The position numbers were made by a program, and so were the translations under genes. A DNA stretch of 64,000 nucleotides from Phenylobacterium sp. Root1290. GTDB lineage: Bacteria > Pseudomonadota > Alphaproteobacteria > Caulobacterales > Caulobacteraceae. The stretch is from positions 62,001 to 126,000 of the forward strand of contig NZ_LMEE01000005.1 of assembly GCF_001425305.1 (NCBI RefSeq). Direction: 5' to 3'. How positions within the stretch are numbered: the stretch's first letter is position 1; the number at the start of each line of letters is the position of its first letter. This document shows positions 45,942 to 54,204 of the stretch, one piece after another. Under the pieces are notes generated by a model that was given only the letters and a program-made list of their open reading frames with translations, did not search any database and was not told the origin of the DNA.

Positions 45942-46652
45942 ATGGCTGAAACCACCGACACTACCCACGAACATCACGAGCGCAGTGTCTTCGACGAGCC
46001 GAAGAAGAAGCGTAACACTGGCGTCACCATCGCCATTGTTGGCTCCATCATCGTGCACGCCGCACTTGGCTACTATTTGTACAAGTCGAGGTTCGAGCCC
46101 AAGTATCGGGAGTATTCGGATGATGTGACGGACGTGGCTATCATCAAGCCCGCGCCGCCGCCGCCTCCGCCGCCCCCGCCGCCGCCGCCGAACACGCCGC
46201 CGCCGCCTCCGCCGAAGCTGCAACCGCGGCCTCCGGTGAACGTGCCGGCTGACATTCCGCAGATCCCCCCTCTGCCGGTTCCGCCGGTTGAGAAGCGGAT
46301 CGAAACGCCGGAACCGCCGAAGGCCGCCCCGCCGGCCCCGCCGCGTCCGTCGGTGATTACGAACCCGGACTGGGCTCGTCGTCCCTCGGGCGAGGACATC
46401 GCGCGGTACTATCCGGACCGTGCGATGCGGATGAACATCGAGGGCCGAGCCACGCTCAGCTGCTCGGTGACGGCGAAGGGAAGCCTTGAGAACTGCGAAG
46501 TCGTCTCGGAAGAGCCGGCGGACCAGGACTTCGGATCGGCCGCTATCCGCCTGAGCAAGCTGTTCAGGATGCGTCCGAAGACCCAAGACGGCGCGCCCGT
46601 CGAGGGTGGCACCGTGCGGATCCCGATCCGCTTCGTGCTTCCGAAGGGCTAA
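45942..46652 (+). CDS. tonB: Energy transducer TonB
   Basis: A 236-aa TonB. A cytoplasmic stub with EHHERSVFDEPKKKR leads to the helix GVTIAIVGSIIVHAALGYYL, a long proline stretch (about residues 68-130, including twelve prolines in a row), and a C-terminal TonB domain (IARYYPDRAMRMNIEGRATL, then FRMRPKTQDG). It spans the periplasm to contact TonB boxes of outer-membrane receptors such as the one at 22457. It ends the operon, with an intrinsic terminator 29 nt later. Confidence 0.94.
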   Translation: MAETTDTTHEHHERSVFDEPKKKRNTGVTIAIVGSIIVHAALGYYLYKSRFEPKYREYSDDVTDVAIIKPAPPPPPPPPPPPPNTPPPPPPKLQPRPPVNVPADIPQIPPLPVPPVEKRIETPEPPKAAPPAPPRPSVITNPDWARRPSGEDIARYYPDRAMRMNIEGRATLSCSVTAKGSLENCEVVSEEPADQDFGSAAIRLSKLFRMRPKTQDGAPVEGGTVRIPIRFVLPKG

Positions 46653-46680
46653 AGCCCTCAGGACCCGACCTAAAGATCAG

Positions 46681-46709
46681 GCCCCGGAGCTTCGGCTCCG
46701 GGGCTTTTT
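46681..46709 (+). terminator. Intrinsic terminator of exbB-exbD-tonB
   Basis: GCCCCGGAGC (46681-46690) pairs with GCTCCGGGGC (46695-46704) around a TTCG tetraloop, followed by TTTTTC. Confidence 0.95.
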
Positions 46710-46819
46710 CTTTGCCCGTTCGAGCAGGGCCTCGAAAATCTTTCGGAAGTTCGCTTGGCCGCAGGCACGGACCCTTGATCGCGTGGCGCTGTGCGACTAG
46801 AAGAGCCGCCTTGCGATGC

Positions 46820-46896
46820 GCCGCCTTAGCTCAGTTGGTTAGAGCGCTAGATTGTGGCTCTAGAGGTCCTCGGTTCGAATCCGAGAGGTGGTACCA
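46820..46896 (+). tRNA. tRNA-His (anticodon GTG)
   Basis: A 77-nt cloverleaf with encoded CCA. The acceptor GCCGCCT/AGGTGGT contains two G-U pairs; the anticodon loop TTGTGGC gives GTG for histidine; the T-loop is GGTTCGAATCC. The base before G1 is C, not G, and the discriminator is A, so it lacks the usual G-1:C73 pair of tRNA-His. Confidence 0.95.
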
Positions 46897-46908
46897 TCGC
46901 CAGACAGA

Positions 46909-46937
46909 AAAGCCCGGGGCGTCGCCCCGGGCTTTTT
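46909..46937 (+). terminator. Intrinsic terminator after tRNA-His
   Basis: AAAGCCCGGGGC (46909-46920) pairs with GCCCCGGGCTTT (46924-46935) around GTC, followed by more T. It also reads as a terminator for putA coming from the other strand, as the stem ends in A3 on that side. Confidence 0.93.
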
Positions 46938-46953
46938 GCTTTCCCGGCGTGGC

Positions 46954-49900
46954 TCAGAGGCTGAGGTTCAGCAGGGCCGGATCGCCGCCCTGGGCGGTGA
47001 TGTTGACGCTGACCGCCCGCTCGATGGCGTAGCGCGACAGCGAGTTCGGACCGCCGGCCTTGGGGCCGGTGCCCGACAGGCCCTCGCCGCCGAAGGGCTG
47101 GACGCCGACCACGGCCCCGATGATCGAGCGATTGACGTAGACGTTGCCGGCGGGGACCAGGCCGCGCACCTCGCGGGCGAAGGCGTCGATGCGCGAGTGC
47201 ACCCCCAGCGTCAGGCCATAGCCCTGGCCCGCCAGTTCGCCGGCGACCTTGGCGAGGTCGGAGGGCTCATAGCGAACGATGTGCAGGATCGGCCCGAAGA
47301 CTTCGCGCTCGAGGAACCGCGCCGAAGGAATCTCGGCGAGGACCGGGCCGAAGAAGGTCCCGGTCTTGGGAGCCTCCAGGCGATGCAGGACCTTGGCCTC
47401 GCGCTCGAGGCGCGCGAGGTGGGCGGCGAGGGCCGAGCGGGCCTCCTCGTCGATCACCGGGCCGACGTCGGTGGCGGGATCGGCCGGATCGCCGATCACC
47501 AGGGCGTCCATGGCGCCCTTGATGGTCTCGATGATCAGGTCGGCGGTGTCGTGCGGCAGGAACAGGATGCGCAGGGCCGAGCAGCGCTGGCCCGCAGAGC
47601 CGAAGGCCGAGAGCACCACGTCATCGACGACCTGCTCCTTCAGCGCCGTGGTGTCGACGAACATGCCGTTGAGGCCGCCGGTCTCGGCGATGAAGGGGAT
47701 GATCGGGCCGGGGCGCGCAGCCAGGGTCTGGTTGATCCGCCGCGCGGTGTCGGTCCCGCCGGTGAAGGCGACGCCGTCGCAGTCCGGGTGGGCGGTCAGC
47801 GCCGCCCCGACGGTCTCGCCACGGCCCGGGAGGAGGGCGAGCAGGGCGGGCGGCAGGCCGGCCGCATGGAACAGCTCGACGGCCTGGGCGGCGATCAACG
47901 GGGTCTGTTCGGCAGGTTTGGCGAGCACGGCGTTGCCCGCGGCCAACGCGGCGGCGATCTGGCCGGTGAAGATGGCCAGCGGGAAGTTCCACGGACTGAT
48001 GCAGACGAAGACGCCGCGGCCATGGAGCTCCAGGCTGTTGGTCTCGCCGACCGGGCCCTTCAGCGTTTCGGGACCGGCGAACTTCGTCTGCGCGAGGTGG
48101 GCGTAGTAGCGGCAGAAGTCGACCGCCTCGCGCACCTCGGCGACGCCGTCGGCCAGGGTCTTGCCGGCCTCGCGGGCGCAGATGGCGATCAGCCGCTCGG
48201 CGTGCGCCTCCAGGGCCTCGCCCATGGCCCGCAGCACCTCGGCGCGGCGGAAGCCGCCCAGGGCGTTCCAGGCCGGCTGGGCGGCCCGGGCGGCGGCGAA
48301 GGCGGCGTCGATCTCGGCGACCGAGGCCTCGCGGACATGACCGACGGCGACGTTGGTCTGTGAGGGGCTGAACACGGTCTGCGCCTCGCCCGCCGCGGGG
48401 CCGGCGCTCAGCGGCTGCAGGGCGCGGGCGGCGTGGTGCAGGCGGGCGGCCTCGTCGGGGATGGAGAGGTCGAAGCCGGCGGAGTTCTTGCGCTCGGCGC
48501 CGTAGATGTCGGCGGGGCGCGGGATCTTCGGGTGCGGGCCGACGCCGGCCTTTTCGACGGCGACGACCGGATCGACGACCACGTCCTCGGCGGGGACGCG
48601 CTCGTCGAGCAGGGCGTGGACGAAGGAGGTGTTGGCGCCGTTCTCCAGCAGCCGGCGGACCAGGTAGGGCAGCAGGTCTTCATGGCCGCCGACGGGGGCG
48701 TAGGTGCGCACGATCGCGCCGTCGCGCAGCGTCTCGGCGGCGCGGTAGAGCGCTTCGCCCATGCCGTGCAGGCGCTGGAATTCGATCTTCACCCCGGCCT
48801 CCTTGGCCATGGCGTCGACCGCGGCCAGGGTGTGGGCGTTGTGGGTCGCGAACTGGGCGTAGACGTGCGGACTGGCTGCGATCAGGGCGCGGGCGCAGAC
48901 CAGGTAGGAGAGGTCGGTGGCGGCCTTGGTGGTGAACACCGGATAGTCCGGCCGGCCGTTGACCTGGGCGCGCTTGATCTCGCTGTCCCAGTAGGCGCCC
49001 TTGACCAGCCGGACCATCAGCCGCCGGCCGCTGGCCTGGGCGATCTCGGCGACGCGGGCGACGGCGAGGGGGGCGCGCTTCTGGTAGGCCTGGACCGCAA
49101 GGCCAAGGCCGCGCCAGGCGCCCAGGTCGGCGTCGCGGGCCAGGCGGTCGAGGAGCTTGAGGGAGATGGTGAGGCGGTCGGCCTCCTCGGCGTCGATCGT
49201 GAAGTTGATGTCGTGCTTGGCGGCGATCAGGGTGAGCCTTTTCACCCGGGGATAAAGCTCGGTCCAGACGCGGTCCTCATGCGTCGCCTCGTAACGCGGT
49301 GAGAGCGCCGAGAGCTTGACCGAGACGCCGTGGCCGGCCTCAGGTCCAGCGCCCTTGGAATGGCGGCCCACGGCCTCCAGAGCGTCGGCGTAGGCCTGCT
49401 CGTAGCGGACGGCGTCGGCGGCGGTGCGCGCGCCTTCGCCCAGCATGTCGAACGAGCAGACCTGGCCTTCCTTGGCCGCGCGCTTGAGGGCGCCCTCAAT
49501 GGTGCGGCCAAGGACGAACTGCTCGCCCATGATGCCGATGGCCTGGGCCACCGCCTTGCGCACCACAGGCTCGCCGATCCGCTCGACCAGCCGGCGCAGG
49601 AAGCCCGGCGGGTCGCGGCGGGCGTCCTCGTCGACGTCGACGATCCTGCCGGTCAGCATCAGCCCCCAGGTCGAGGCGTTGACGAACAGGCTGTCGGACT
49701 GGCCCAGGTGGCTGGCCCAATCGGCGCCGCCGATCTTCTCGGCGATCAGCCGGTCGCGGGTCTCGGCGTCGGGCGTGCGCAGCAGCGCCTCGGCCAGGCA
49801 CATCAGGGCCAGGCCCTCGCGGGTCCCGAGGCTGAACTCCTGCAGGAAGCTCTCGACCACGCCCTGACGATTTGCCGCCTTGCGGGCCGTGCGGACCAGG

Positions 49901-50031
49901 TTCTCGGCCTGGGCGCGGATCGTGATCTGCTGCTGGCCGCTCAACGGACGCGCGGCGAGCAGGGCGGTCACGGCCTGCGTCTCGTCGCGATACTTGGCGT
50001 CGAGGTCGTCCAGGGCGGTCCAGGAGGTCAT
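46954..50031 (-). CDS. putA: Bifunctional proline dehydrogenase / P5C dehydrogenase
   Basis: A 1025-aa PutA oxidising proline to glutamate in two steps at the membrane periphery. The FAD proline dehydrogenase barrel (about 120-460) includes VSVKLSALSPRYEA and RLMVRLVKGAYWDSEIKRAQ; the aldehyde dehydrogenase half (about 500-1000) has ISPWNFPLAIFTGQ, the active cysteine C817 in FGSAGQRCSAL and GAVVGVQPFGGEGLSGTG. There is no N-terminal ribbon-helix-helix domain, so it does not regulate itself; that job is probably done by the divergent Lrp-type gene. The length fits the short PutA class. Confidence 0.95.
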   Translation of the reverse strand: MTSWTALDDLDAKYRDETQAVTALLAARPLSGQQQITIRAQAENLVRTARKAANRQGVVESFLQEFSLGTREGLALMCLAEALLRTPDAETRDRLIAEKIGGADWASHLGQSDSLFVNASTWGLMLTGRIVDVDEDARRDPPGFLRRLVERIGEPVVRKAVAQAIGIMGEQFVLGRTIEGALKRAAKEGQVCSFDMLGEGARTAADAVRYEQAYADALEAVGRHSKGAGPEAGHGVSVKLSALSPRYEATHEDRVWTELYPRVKRLTLIAAKHDINFTIDAEEADRLTISLKLLDRLARDADLGAWRGLGLAVQAYQKRAPLAVARVAEIAQASGRRLMVRLVKGAYWDSEIKRAQVNGRPDYPVFTTKAATDLSYLVCARALIAASPHVYAQFATHNAHTLAAVDAMAKEAGVKIEFQRLHGMGEALYRAAETLRDGAIVRTYAPVGGHEDLLPYLVRRLLENGANTSFVHALLDERVPAEDVVVDPVVAVEKAGVGPHPKIPRPADIYGAERKNSAGFDLSIPDEAARLHHAARALQPLSAGPAAGEAQTVFSPSQTNVAVGHVREASVAEIDAAFAAARAAQPAWNALGGFRRAEVLRAMGEALEAHAERLIAICAREAGKTLADGVAEVREAVDFCRYYAHLAQTKFAGPETLKGPVGETNSLELHGRGVFVCISPWNFPLAIFTGQIAAALAAGNAVLAKPAEQTPLIAAQAVELFHAAGLPPALLALLPGRGETVGAALTAHPDCDGVAFTGGTDTARRINQTLAARPGPIIPFIAETGGLNGMFVDTTALKEQVVDDVVLSAFGSAGQRCSALRILFLPHDTADLIIETIKGAMDALVIGDPADPATDVGPVIDEEARSALAAHLARLEREAKVLHRLEAPKTGTFFGPVLAEIPSARFLEREVFGPILHIVRYEPSDLAKVAGELAGQGYGLTLGVHSRIDAFAREVRGLVPAGNVYVNRSIIGAVVGVQPFGGEGLSGTGPKAGGPNSLSRYAIERAVSVNITAQGGDPALLNLSL

Positions 50032-50088
50032 GGGCGGAGCTTTCGTGGGGTTGTTTCCTGTCGTCCGGCGTATCGATTATGATGCCGA

Positions 50089-50103
50089 ATGTCCGACGGA
50101 CAT
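50089..50103. promoter_or_regulatory. 15-bp palindrome between putA and its regulator
   Basis: ATGTCCGACGGACAT has exact 7-bp arms around a central A. It lies 58 nt upstream of putA and 41 nt upstream of the regulator, so it suits a shared operator for the Lrp-type protein, whose sites in other bacteria are 15 bp. Confidence 0.6.
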
Positions 50104-50143
50104 CGTGGGCATTGGCCGCACGAATTTTAGGGCGGAGGTTAAT

Positions 50144-50614
50144 TTGGCGGACAACGTGCAGCTGGACGACACCGACCGGCGGCTGCTGCGGGCTTTGCAG
50201 CGGGACGGCCGGATCAGCAACCTGGACCTGGCCCAGCAGTGCCACCTGTCGCCCTCGGCCTGCTCGGACCGGGTGCGGCGGCTGCGCGAGCGCGGGGTGA
50301 TCACCGGTTTCGCCGCCATCCTCGATCCCAAGGCCATCGACCGCGCGCTCCTGATCTTCGTGGAGGTCCAGCTCGACCGTACAACGGGCGACACCTTCAG
50401 CGAGTTCGCCAAGGCGGCGCTGCGGACGCCGGAAATCCTGGAGTGCCACATGGTGGCGGGCGGCTTCGACTATCTGATCAAGGCGCGGGTCAGCGACATG
50501 GAGGCCTATCGCAGCTTCCTTGGCGACGTGCTGGTCGGCATGCCCGGCGTGCGCGAGACGCGGACCTATGCGGTGCTGGAAGAGGTGAAGTCGGTGACGG
50601 AGCTGCCGGTTTAG
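50144..50614 (+). CDS. putR: Lrp-type proline utilisation regulator
   Basis: A 156-aa Lrp/AsnC regulator starting with TTG at 50144, which has GGAGG five bases upstream. The helix-turn-helix VQLDDTDRRLLRALQRDGRI and LSPSACSDRVRRLRERGVI precedes the RAM domain with ECHMVAGGFDYLIKARV. Divergence from putA matches the known PutR activator arrangement of alphaproteobacteria, so control of proline catabolism is expected. The ligand would be proline. A 33-bp-arm inverted repeat follows 20 nt after its stop. Confidence 0.9.
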   Translation: MADNVQLDDTDRRLLRALQRDGRISNLDLAQQCHLSPSACSDRVRRLRERGVITGFAAILDPKAIDRALLIFVEVQLDRTTGDTFSEFAKAALRTPEILECHMVAGGFDYLIKARVSDMEAYRSFLGDVLVGMPGVRETRTYAVLEEVKSVTELPV

Positions 50615-50633
50615 GGCAACTCCGTGTGGGGTC

Positions 50634-50710
50634 CCTCTCCCCTCGGGGAGAGGTTAGGTGAGGGGGAGGGGCGCTGGCCCCCTCACCCGGCCTCTCCCCG
50701 AGGGGAGAGG
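50634..50710. repeat. Large inverted repeat, 33-bp arms
   Basis: Bases 50634-50666 and 50678-50710 are inverted copies with only three mismatches, separated by 11 nt. The core reads CTCTCCCCTCGGGGAGAGG, itself palindromic, so each arm can also fold alone. It lies between putR and the convergent reductase gene. Similar CTCTCCCC/GGGGAGAG elements are scattered in many proteobacterial genomes. Confidence 0.9.
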
Positions 50711-50719
50711 GGAAGTAAA

Positions 50720-51604
50720 TCAGTACCCGGCCTTGCGGCTGACCAGGCCTTCGACCGGCTGGCCGGCGCGGAAGCGGGCGATGTTGGCGGCGATGAAGGC
50801 GCTGGCCGAGACCGGGTCGGTGACGGCGGCGACGTGCGGCGTCACGGTGATCTGGGGGTGGGACCAGAACGCGTGGTTGCGGGGCAGGGGCTCGGCGTCG
50901 AACACGTCGAGGACGGCGTGGGAGAGCGCCCCGGCGTCGAGGGCCGCGATCAGGTCCTGCTCGACCAGGTGGCCGCCGCGGGCGACGTTGATCACCGCCG
51001 CGCCGCGCTTCATCTTCGCAAACACCGGCCCGCAGAGGATGCCGCGGGTGCGGTCGGTCAGCGGCAGCAGGTTGACCACATAGTCGCTGGTGGCCAGCAG
51101 GGTGTCGAGGTCGCCCAGCCGGCGGCTCCAGCCATAGGTCTGAAAGCCGATGGATTCCAGCAGGTTGGCGCTGGCGCTGGCCAGTTCGCCATAGCCGAGG
51201 AAGCCGACACGGCGCTCGCTGGCCGGGGCCTGCGGCAACTGCCGCCAGAGGCCGCGCCGCTGCTGGGCGGCGTAGGCGGGGGCCTGGCGGTGCAGGGCCA
51301 GCACGTGGGCGGCGACCGCCTGGGCCATCTGCGCAGCGAGGCTGGGATCGATCAGCCGGGCGATCGGCGCGGCCGGCAGGTCGGGGTCGTCCAGCAGCCC
51401 GTCGACCCCGGCCCAGGCCGACTGTACGAAGGCCAGGTTCGGCAGGCTGCCCAGCACGCCGCGCCCGGGATTGGCGACCACGGCGATGTCGGTGTCGGCC
51501 GAGGGCTCGGTGGTGATCGTCTCGTCCGGCAGGGCGGCGCGCAGCGCCTCCAGCCAGCGGGTTTCGGCTGCCGATGAAAGGCGATTCAGGAAGGTTATGG
51601 CCAT
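50720..51604 (-). CDS. ghrA: Glyoxylate/hydroxypyruvate reductase (D-2-hydroxyacid dehydrogenase)
   Basis: A 294-aa NAD(P)-dependent D-2-hydroxyacid dehydrogenase of the GhrA group. RRVGFLGYGELASASANLL is the Rossmann loop (GxGxxA-like), PLTDRTRGIL and VINVARGGHLVEQDLIAALD follow, and the catalytic histidine lies in ITVTPHVAAVT. The start at 51604 (MAITFLNRL) avoids a 30-residue extension that overlaps the divergent gene. It would reduce glyoxylate or hydroxypyruvate. The peptidase gene next door is divergent with 65 nt between. Confidence 0.88.
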   Translation of the reverse strand: MAITFLNRLSSAAETRWLEALRAALPDETITTEPSADTDIAVVANPGRGVLGSLPNLAFVQSAWAGVDGLLDDPDLPAAPIARLIDPSLAAQMAQAVAAHVLALHRQAPAYAAQQRRGLWRQLPQAPASERRVGFLGYGELASASANLLESIGFQTYGWSRRLGDLDTLLATSDYVVNLLPLTDRTRGILCGPVFAKMKRGAAVINVARGGHLVEQDLIAALDAGALSHAVLDVFDAEPLPRNHAFWSHPQITVTPHVAAVTDPVSASAFIAANIARFRAGQPVEGLVSRKAGY

Positions 51605-51669
51605 GGGCTTCCAGTAACCTCCCGATGGGGCCTTGCGCGAGCCCGCTTTTGGGGGCGAGGCTCGCAGCC

Positions 51670-52911
51670 ATGAAACTGACCGCGCAAGATTCATCCATCC
51701 TCGAGCGGCTTGCCGGGGAGGAATCGGAGATTCTGGGCCGCGCCGTGGAATGGTGCGCCCTATCGTCAGGCAGCCGGAACCTGCCGGGACTGGAGGCTCA
51801 GCGCGCCGTTCTGGAGGCGGCGATGGGCGAGCTGCCGGGCGAGGTCGAGAACGTATCCCTGGCCGACAGCCACGAGGTCGCCGCCGACGGGAGCCTGACC
51901 GCCCAGGTCCATCCCGACGCTCTGATGCTGACCGTGCGCCCGCAGGCGCGCGTGCAGGTGGTGCTGACCGGGCACTACGACACGGTCTATCCGGCCGGGA
52001 CCCCGTTCACGGCGGTGACCAAGCGGGCCGACGGGGCGCTGAACGGGCCGGGCCTGGCCGACATGAAGGGCGGGATCAGCGTCATGCTGGCGGCGCTGCG
52101 GGCGTTCGAGGATCACCCCGACCGGGGCGAGGTCGGCTACCGGGTGCTGCTGTCGCCGGACGAGGAGATCGGCTCGCTGGCCTCAGGCCCGGTGCTGGCG
52201 CGCCTGGCGGCGGGCGGGCATGTGGGCCTGACCTACGAGCCGGCCATGGCCGGCGGGGCGCTGGCCGCCCAGCGCAAGGGCTCGGGCAATTTCCATGTCG
52301 TGGTGCGCGGGCGCGCGGCCCATGCGGGGCGCGACTTCGACAAGGGACGCAACGCCGTCGCCGCGGCCGCCGACCTGGCGGTGCGGCTGGCCGCCGCCAA
52401 CGGCCAGCGCGAGGGCGTGACCTTGAACGTCGCGCGCATCGACGGCGGCGGGCCGCTGAACATGGTGCCGGACGTGGCCGTGGTGCGCTTCAACATCCGC
52501 CTGCCCGACGCCGCGGCGGGAGAGTGGGCGCTGGACTATGTGAAGGGCCAGGTCGCAGCGACGGCGGCCGAGGGGATCGCCGCCGAACTGCACGGCGGTT
52601 TCACCCGCCCGGCCAAGCCGTTCACCCCGGCCCAGCAGCAGCTGTTCGGGGCGGTGAAGGACGCCGGCGCCCTGATCGGCCAGGAGATCACCTGGGCCCC
52701 CTCCGGCGGGGTGTGCGAGGGCAACAACCTGTTCGCCGCCGGCCTGCCCAATGTCGACACCCTGGGAGTGCGCGGCGGCGACATCCACTCGCACGACGAA
52801 TACGCCTGGCCCGAGAGCTTCGTCGAGCGCGCGCAGCTCTCGGCGCTGATCCTGGCCAAGCTGGCGAGCGGCGAGATCCCGGCGGCGGAGATCAAGGCGG
52901 CGATGGGGTAG
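51670..52911 (+). CDS. M20-family metallopeptidase (carboxypeptidase G2-like)
   Basis: A 413-aa M20 hydrolase. Metal and catalytic residues are at LTGHYDTVYP (H102, D104), GPGLADMKGG, SPDEEIGS with the base glutamate, TYEPAM, and the late GGDIHSHDEYAW. A dimerisation insert (KGSGNFHVVVRGRAAHAGRD) sits in the middle. Relatives remove glutamate from folates or hydrolyse N-acyl amino acids, so the natural substrate is open. It has no signal peptide. Confidence 0.9.
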   Translation: MKLTAQDSSILERLAGEESEILGRAVEWCALSSGSRNLPGLEAQRAVLEAAMGELPGEVENVSLADSHEVAADGSLTAQVHPDALMLTVRPQARVQVVLTGHYDTVYPAGTPFTAVTKRADGALNGPGLADMKGGISVMLAALRAFEDHPDRGEVGYRVLLSPDEEIGSLASGPVLARLAAGGHVGLTYEPAMAGGALAAQRKGSGNFHVVVRGRAAHAGRDFDKGRNAVAAAADLAVRLAAANGQREGVTLNVARIDGGGPLNMVPDVAVVRFNIRLPDAAAGEWALDYVKGQVAATAAEGIAAELHGGFTRPAKPFTPAQQQLFGAVKDAGALIGQEITWAPSGGVCEGNNLFAAGLPNVDTLGVRGGDIHSHDEYAWPESFVERAQLSALILAKLASGEIPAAEIKAAMG

Positions 52912-52953
52912 GGGGCTGGGCTCGGAGCAGGTGTGGCTCGAAGGCGGACTTTG

Positions 52954-53256
52954 CTAGACGCCCTCGAACAGTACGCCGAGCGCGCCGCTCACGGCGTAGG
53001 CCTCGTCTTCGGTGAGCATGCGCAGAGGCTGATGTCCGAGCTCGCGAAGAGGTATGGCGGCCATCTGCAGCGGCAAGAGCATGACCCTTTGGCCCTCGAC
53101 CTCGAAGACGGGCGTCAGCCGTCCCGGCTGTGAGCCTGGCAGGTCCGGCGCCGCAATGAGCGGCACGACCACGCGGGTGCTTGTGGGATTCAGCAGGTCA
53201 GACTGCACGTCCACGACCAGCACGCCGCTCGGAAGCCGGTAGACGCCATGCTTCAT
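52954..53256 (-). CDS. ccdB: CcdB-family toxin
   Basis: A 100-aa CcdB-type gyrase poison. YRLPSGVLVVDVQSDLLN, TRVVVPLI, LTPVFEVEGQRVMLLPLQMA and the tail ISGALGVLFEGV-like end match CcdB, whose last residues contact GyrA. It starts one base inside the antitoxin stop (TGATG), as in the classic pair. A chromosomal copy could act in stabilisation or be a relic; the reading frame is intact. Confidence 0.92.
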   Translation of the reverse strand: MKHGVYRLPSGVLVVDVQSDLLNPTSTRVVVPLIAAPDLPGSQPGRLTPVFEVEGQRVMLLPLQMAAIPLRELGHQPLRMLTEDEAYAVSGALGVLFEGV

Positions 53257-53501
53257 CAGAACTGCCGATACTCGGCCAGCACCAGGCCATCCGTTTCCAC
53301 CTTGGCGTTGTACCAGTCGAAGAACGGGCGGTTGTCAGCTTGCCAGCGCCGCGCCCGCTCGGCCGCGACGGCGGCTTCCAGGCCGCTCTCGCAGGCGCGG
53401 GAGAGGTTCAGGCCAAGGGCCTTGGCTTCCTCGACCAGCGGGGCTGGGAGGGTCAGGTTCAATCGCTGGCGACTAGTAGGGTGCGCGTTGTCCATGCGCA
53501 T
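53256..53501 (-). CDS. ccdA: CcdA-family antitoxin
   Basis: An 81-aa antitoxin. The N-terminal ribbon-helix-helix part (RLNLTLPAPLVEEAKALGLN) would bind its own promoter, and the C-terminal RRWQADNRPFFDWYNAKVE matches the CcdB-wrapping segment of CcdA. It comes first in the operon, so CcdA is made before CcdB. A start at 53495 is also possible. Confidence 0.92.
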   Translation of the reverse strand: MRMDNAHPTSRQRLNLTLPAPLVEEAKALGLNLSRACESGLEAAVAAERARRWQADNRPFFDWYNAKVETDGLVLAEYRQF

Positions 53502-53562
53502 AAATTACGCGCACGTACGGGGTGCTTTCAACGATATTTCAGTCGTCGCAGAGGCGACGGCG

Positions 53563-54204
53563 CTATTTCGCCGTGGCCTGCAGTTCGCGCACCTTGTCGA
53601 GGTGGGCCTGGACCAAGAGAGCCGCCTTTGCGGCCGCTGGCTTGATCTCTGAACTTTCTCCGGCGGCGGCATAGTCCCGCAGGAGGGATAGCTCCGCCTG
53701 CTGCGCGGCTCGTTGCTGCTCGAGGTAGACCTTGTCGAAATCCTCTGGGCGGGCCGCGTTCAGGGCGTTGATCATGCTTTTGCCGCGCGGGCCAAGCTCG
53801 GTGGGAATCTCTTCGTTCGTGGCCTTGAAGAGCTGGGTCATCTGGTTCGTCATCGCCGGGTGGTCGGTGACCATCGTCTTTGCGAAGCTCTTCACGGCGG
53901 GAGACTGGGCCTTCGTTTCGGCGATCTTCCCGGCTTGGACTTCGTACAGGTTCGTCAGGGTTACGCCCCAAAGGAGGGTCGCTGTGCTGGGCGTGCCCGG
54001 GGTGGCGGGGGCAGTCACCACCAGCGGTTCGATGGGGGTTATTTCCTCAACGCTGGGCGGAGGCGTGGCTTGCGCAACGGCGGGGGCGGCCTGGGTCGGC
54101 GGAGCCTCCGGAACGCTTGCGTCCTGTGCGGCCTCCTGTCTCTGACAGGCGCCTAGCGCGAGCGCTGAAGCGGCCGCGGCCGCGAGAAATGTGGCATGCT
54201 TCAT
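53563..54204 (-). CDS. DUF4142-domain lipoprotein
   Basis: A 213-aa predicted lipoprotein with the lipobox LGAC (residues 16-19). A proline/alanine-rich linker (about 25-75) leads to a ferritin-like helical DUF4142 domain with AKSFAKTMVTDHPAM-type motif (VKSFAKTMVTDHPAM) and LSLLRDYAAAGE. Such periplasmic proteins are often stress-induced; the function is not established. A ribosome-binding GGGAGAC lies before the ATG. Confidence 0.82.
   Translation of the reverse strand: MKHATFLAAAAASALALGACQRQEAAQDASVPEAPPTQAAPAVAQATPPPSVEEITPIEPLVVTAPATPGTPSTATLLWGVTLTNLYEVQAGKIAETKAQSPAVKSFAKTMVTDHPAMTNQMTQLFKATNEEIPTELGPRGKSMINALNAARPEDFDKVYLEQQRAAQQAELSLLRDYAAAGESSEIKPAAAKAALLVQAHLDKVRELQATAK

Noticed and set aside
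52954..53501. Toxin-antitoxin pair as part of a larger mobile island
   Set aside because: No integrase, transposase, tRNA-flanking repeat or plasmid gene is nearby; base composition matches its neighbours by eye.
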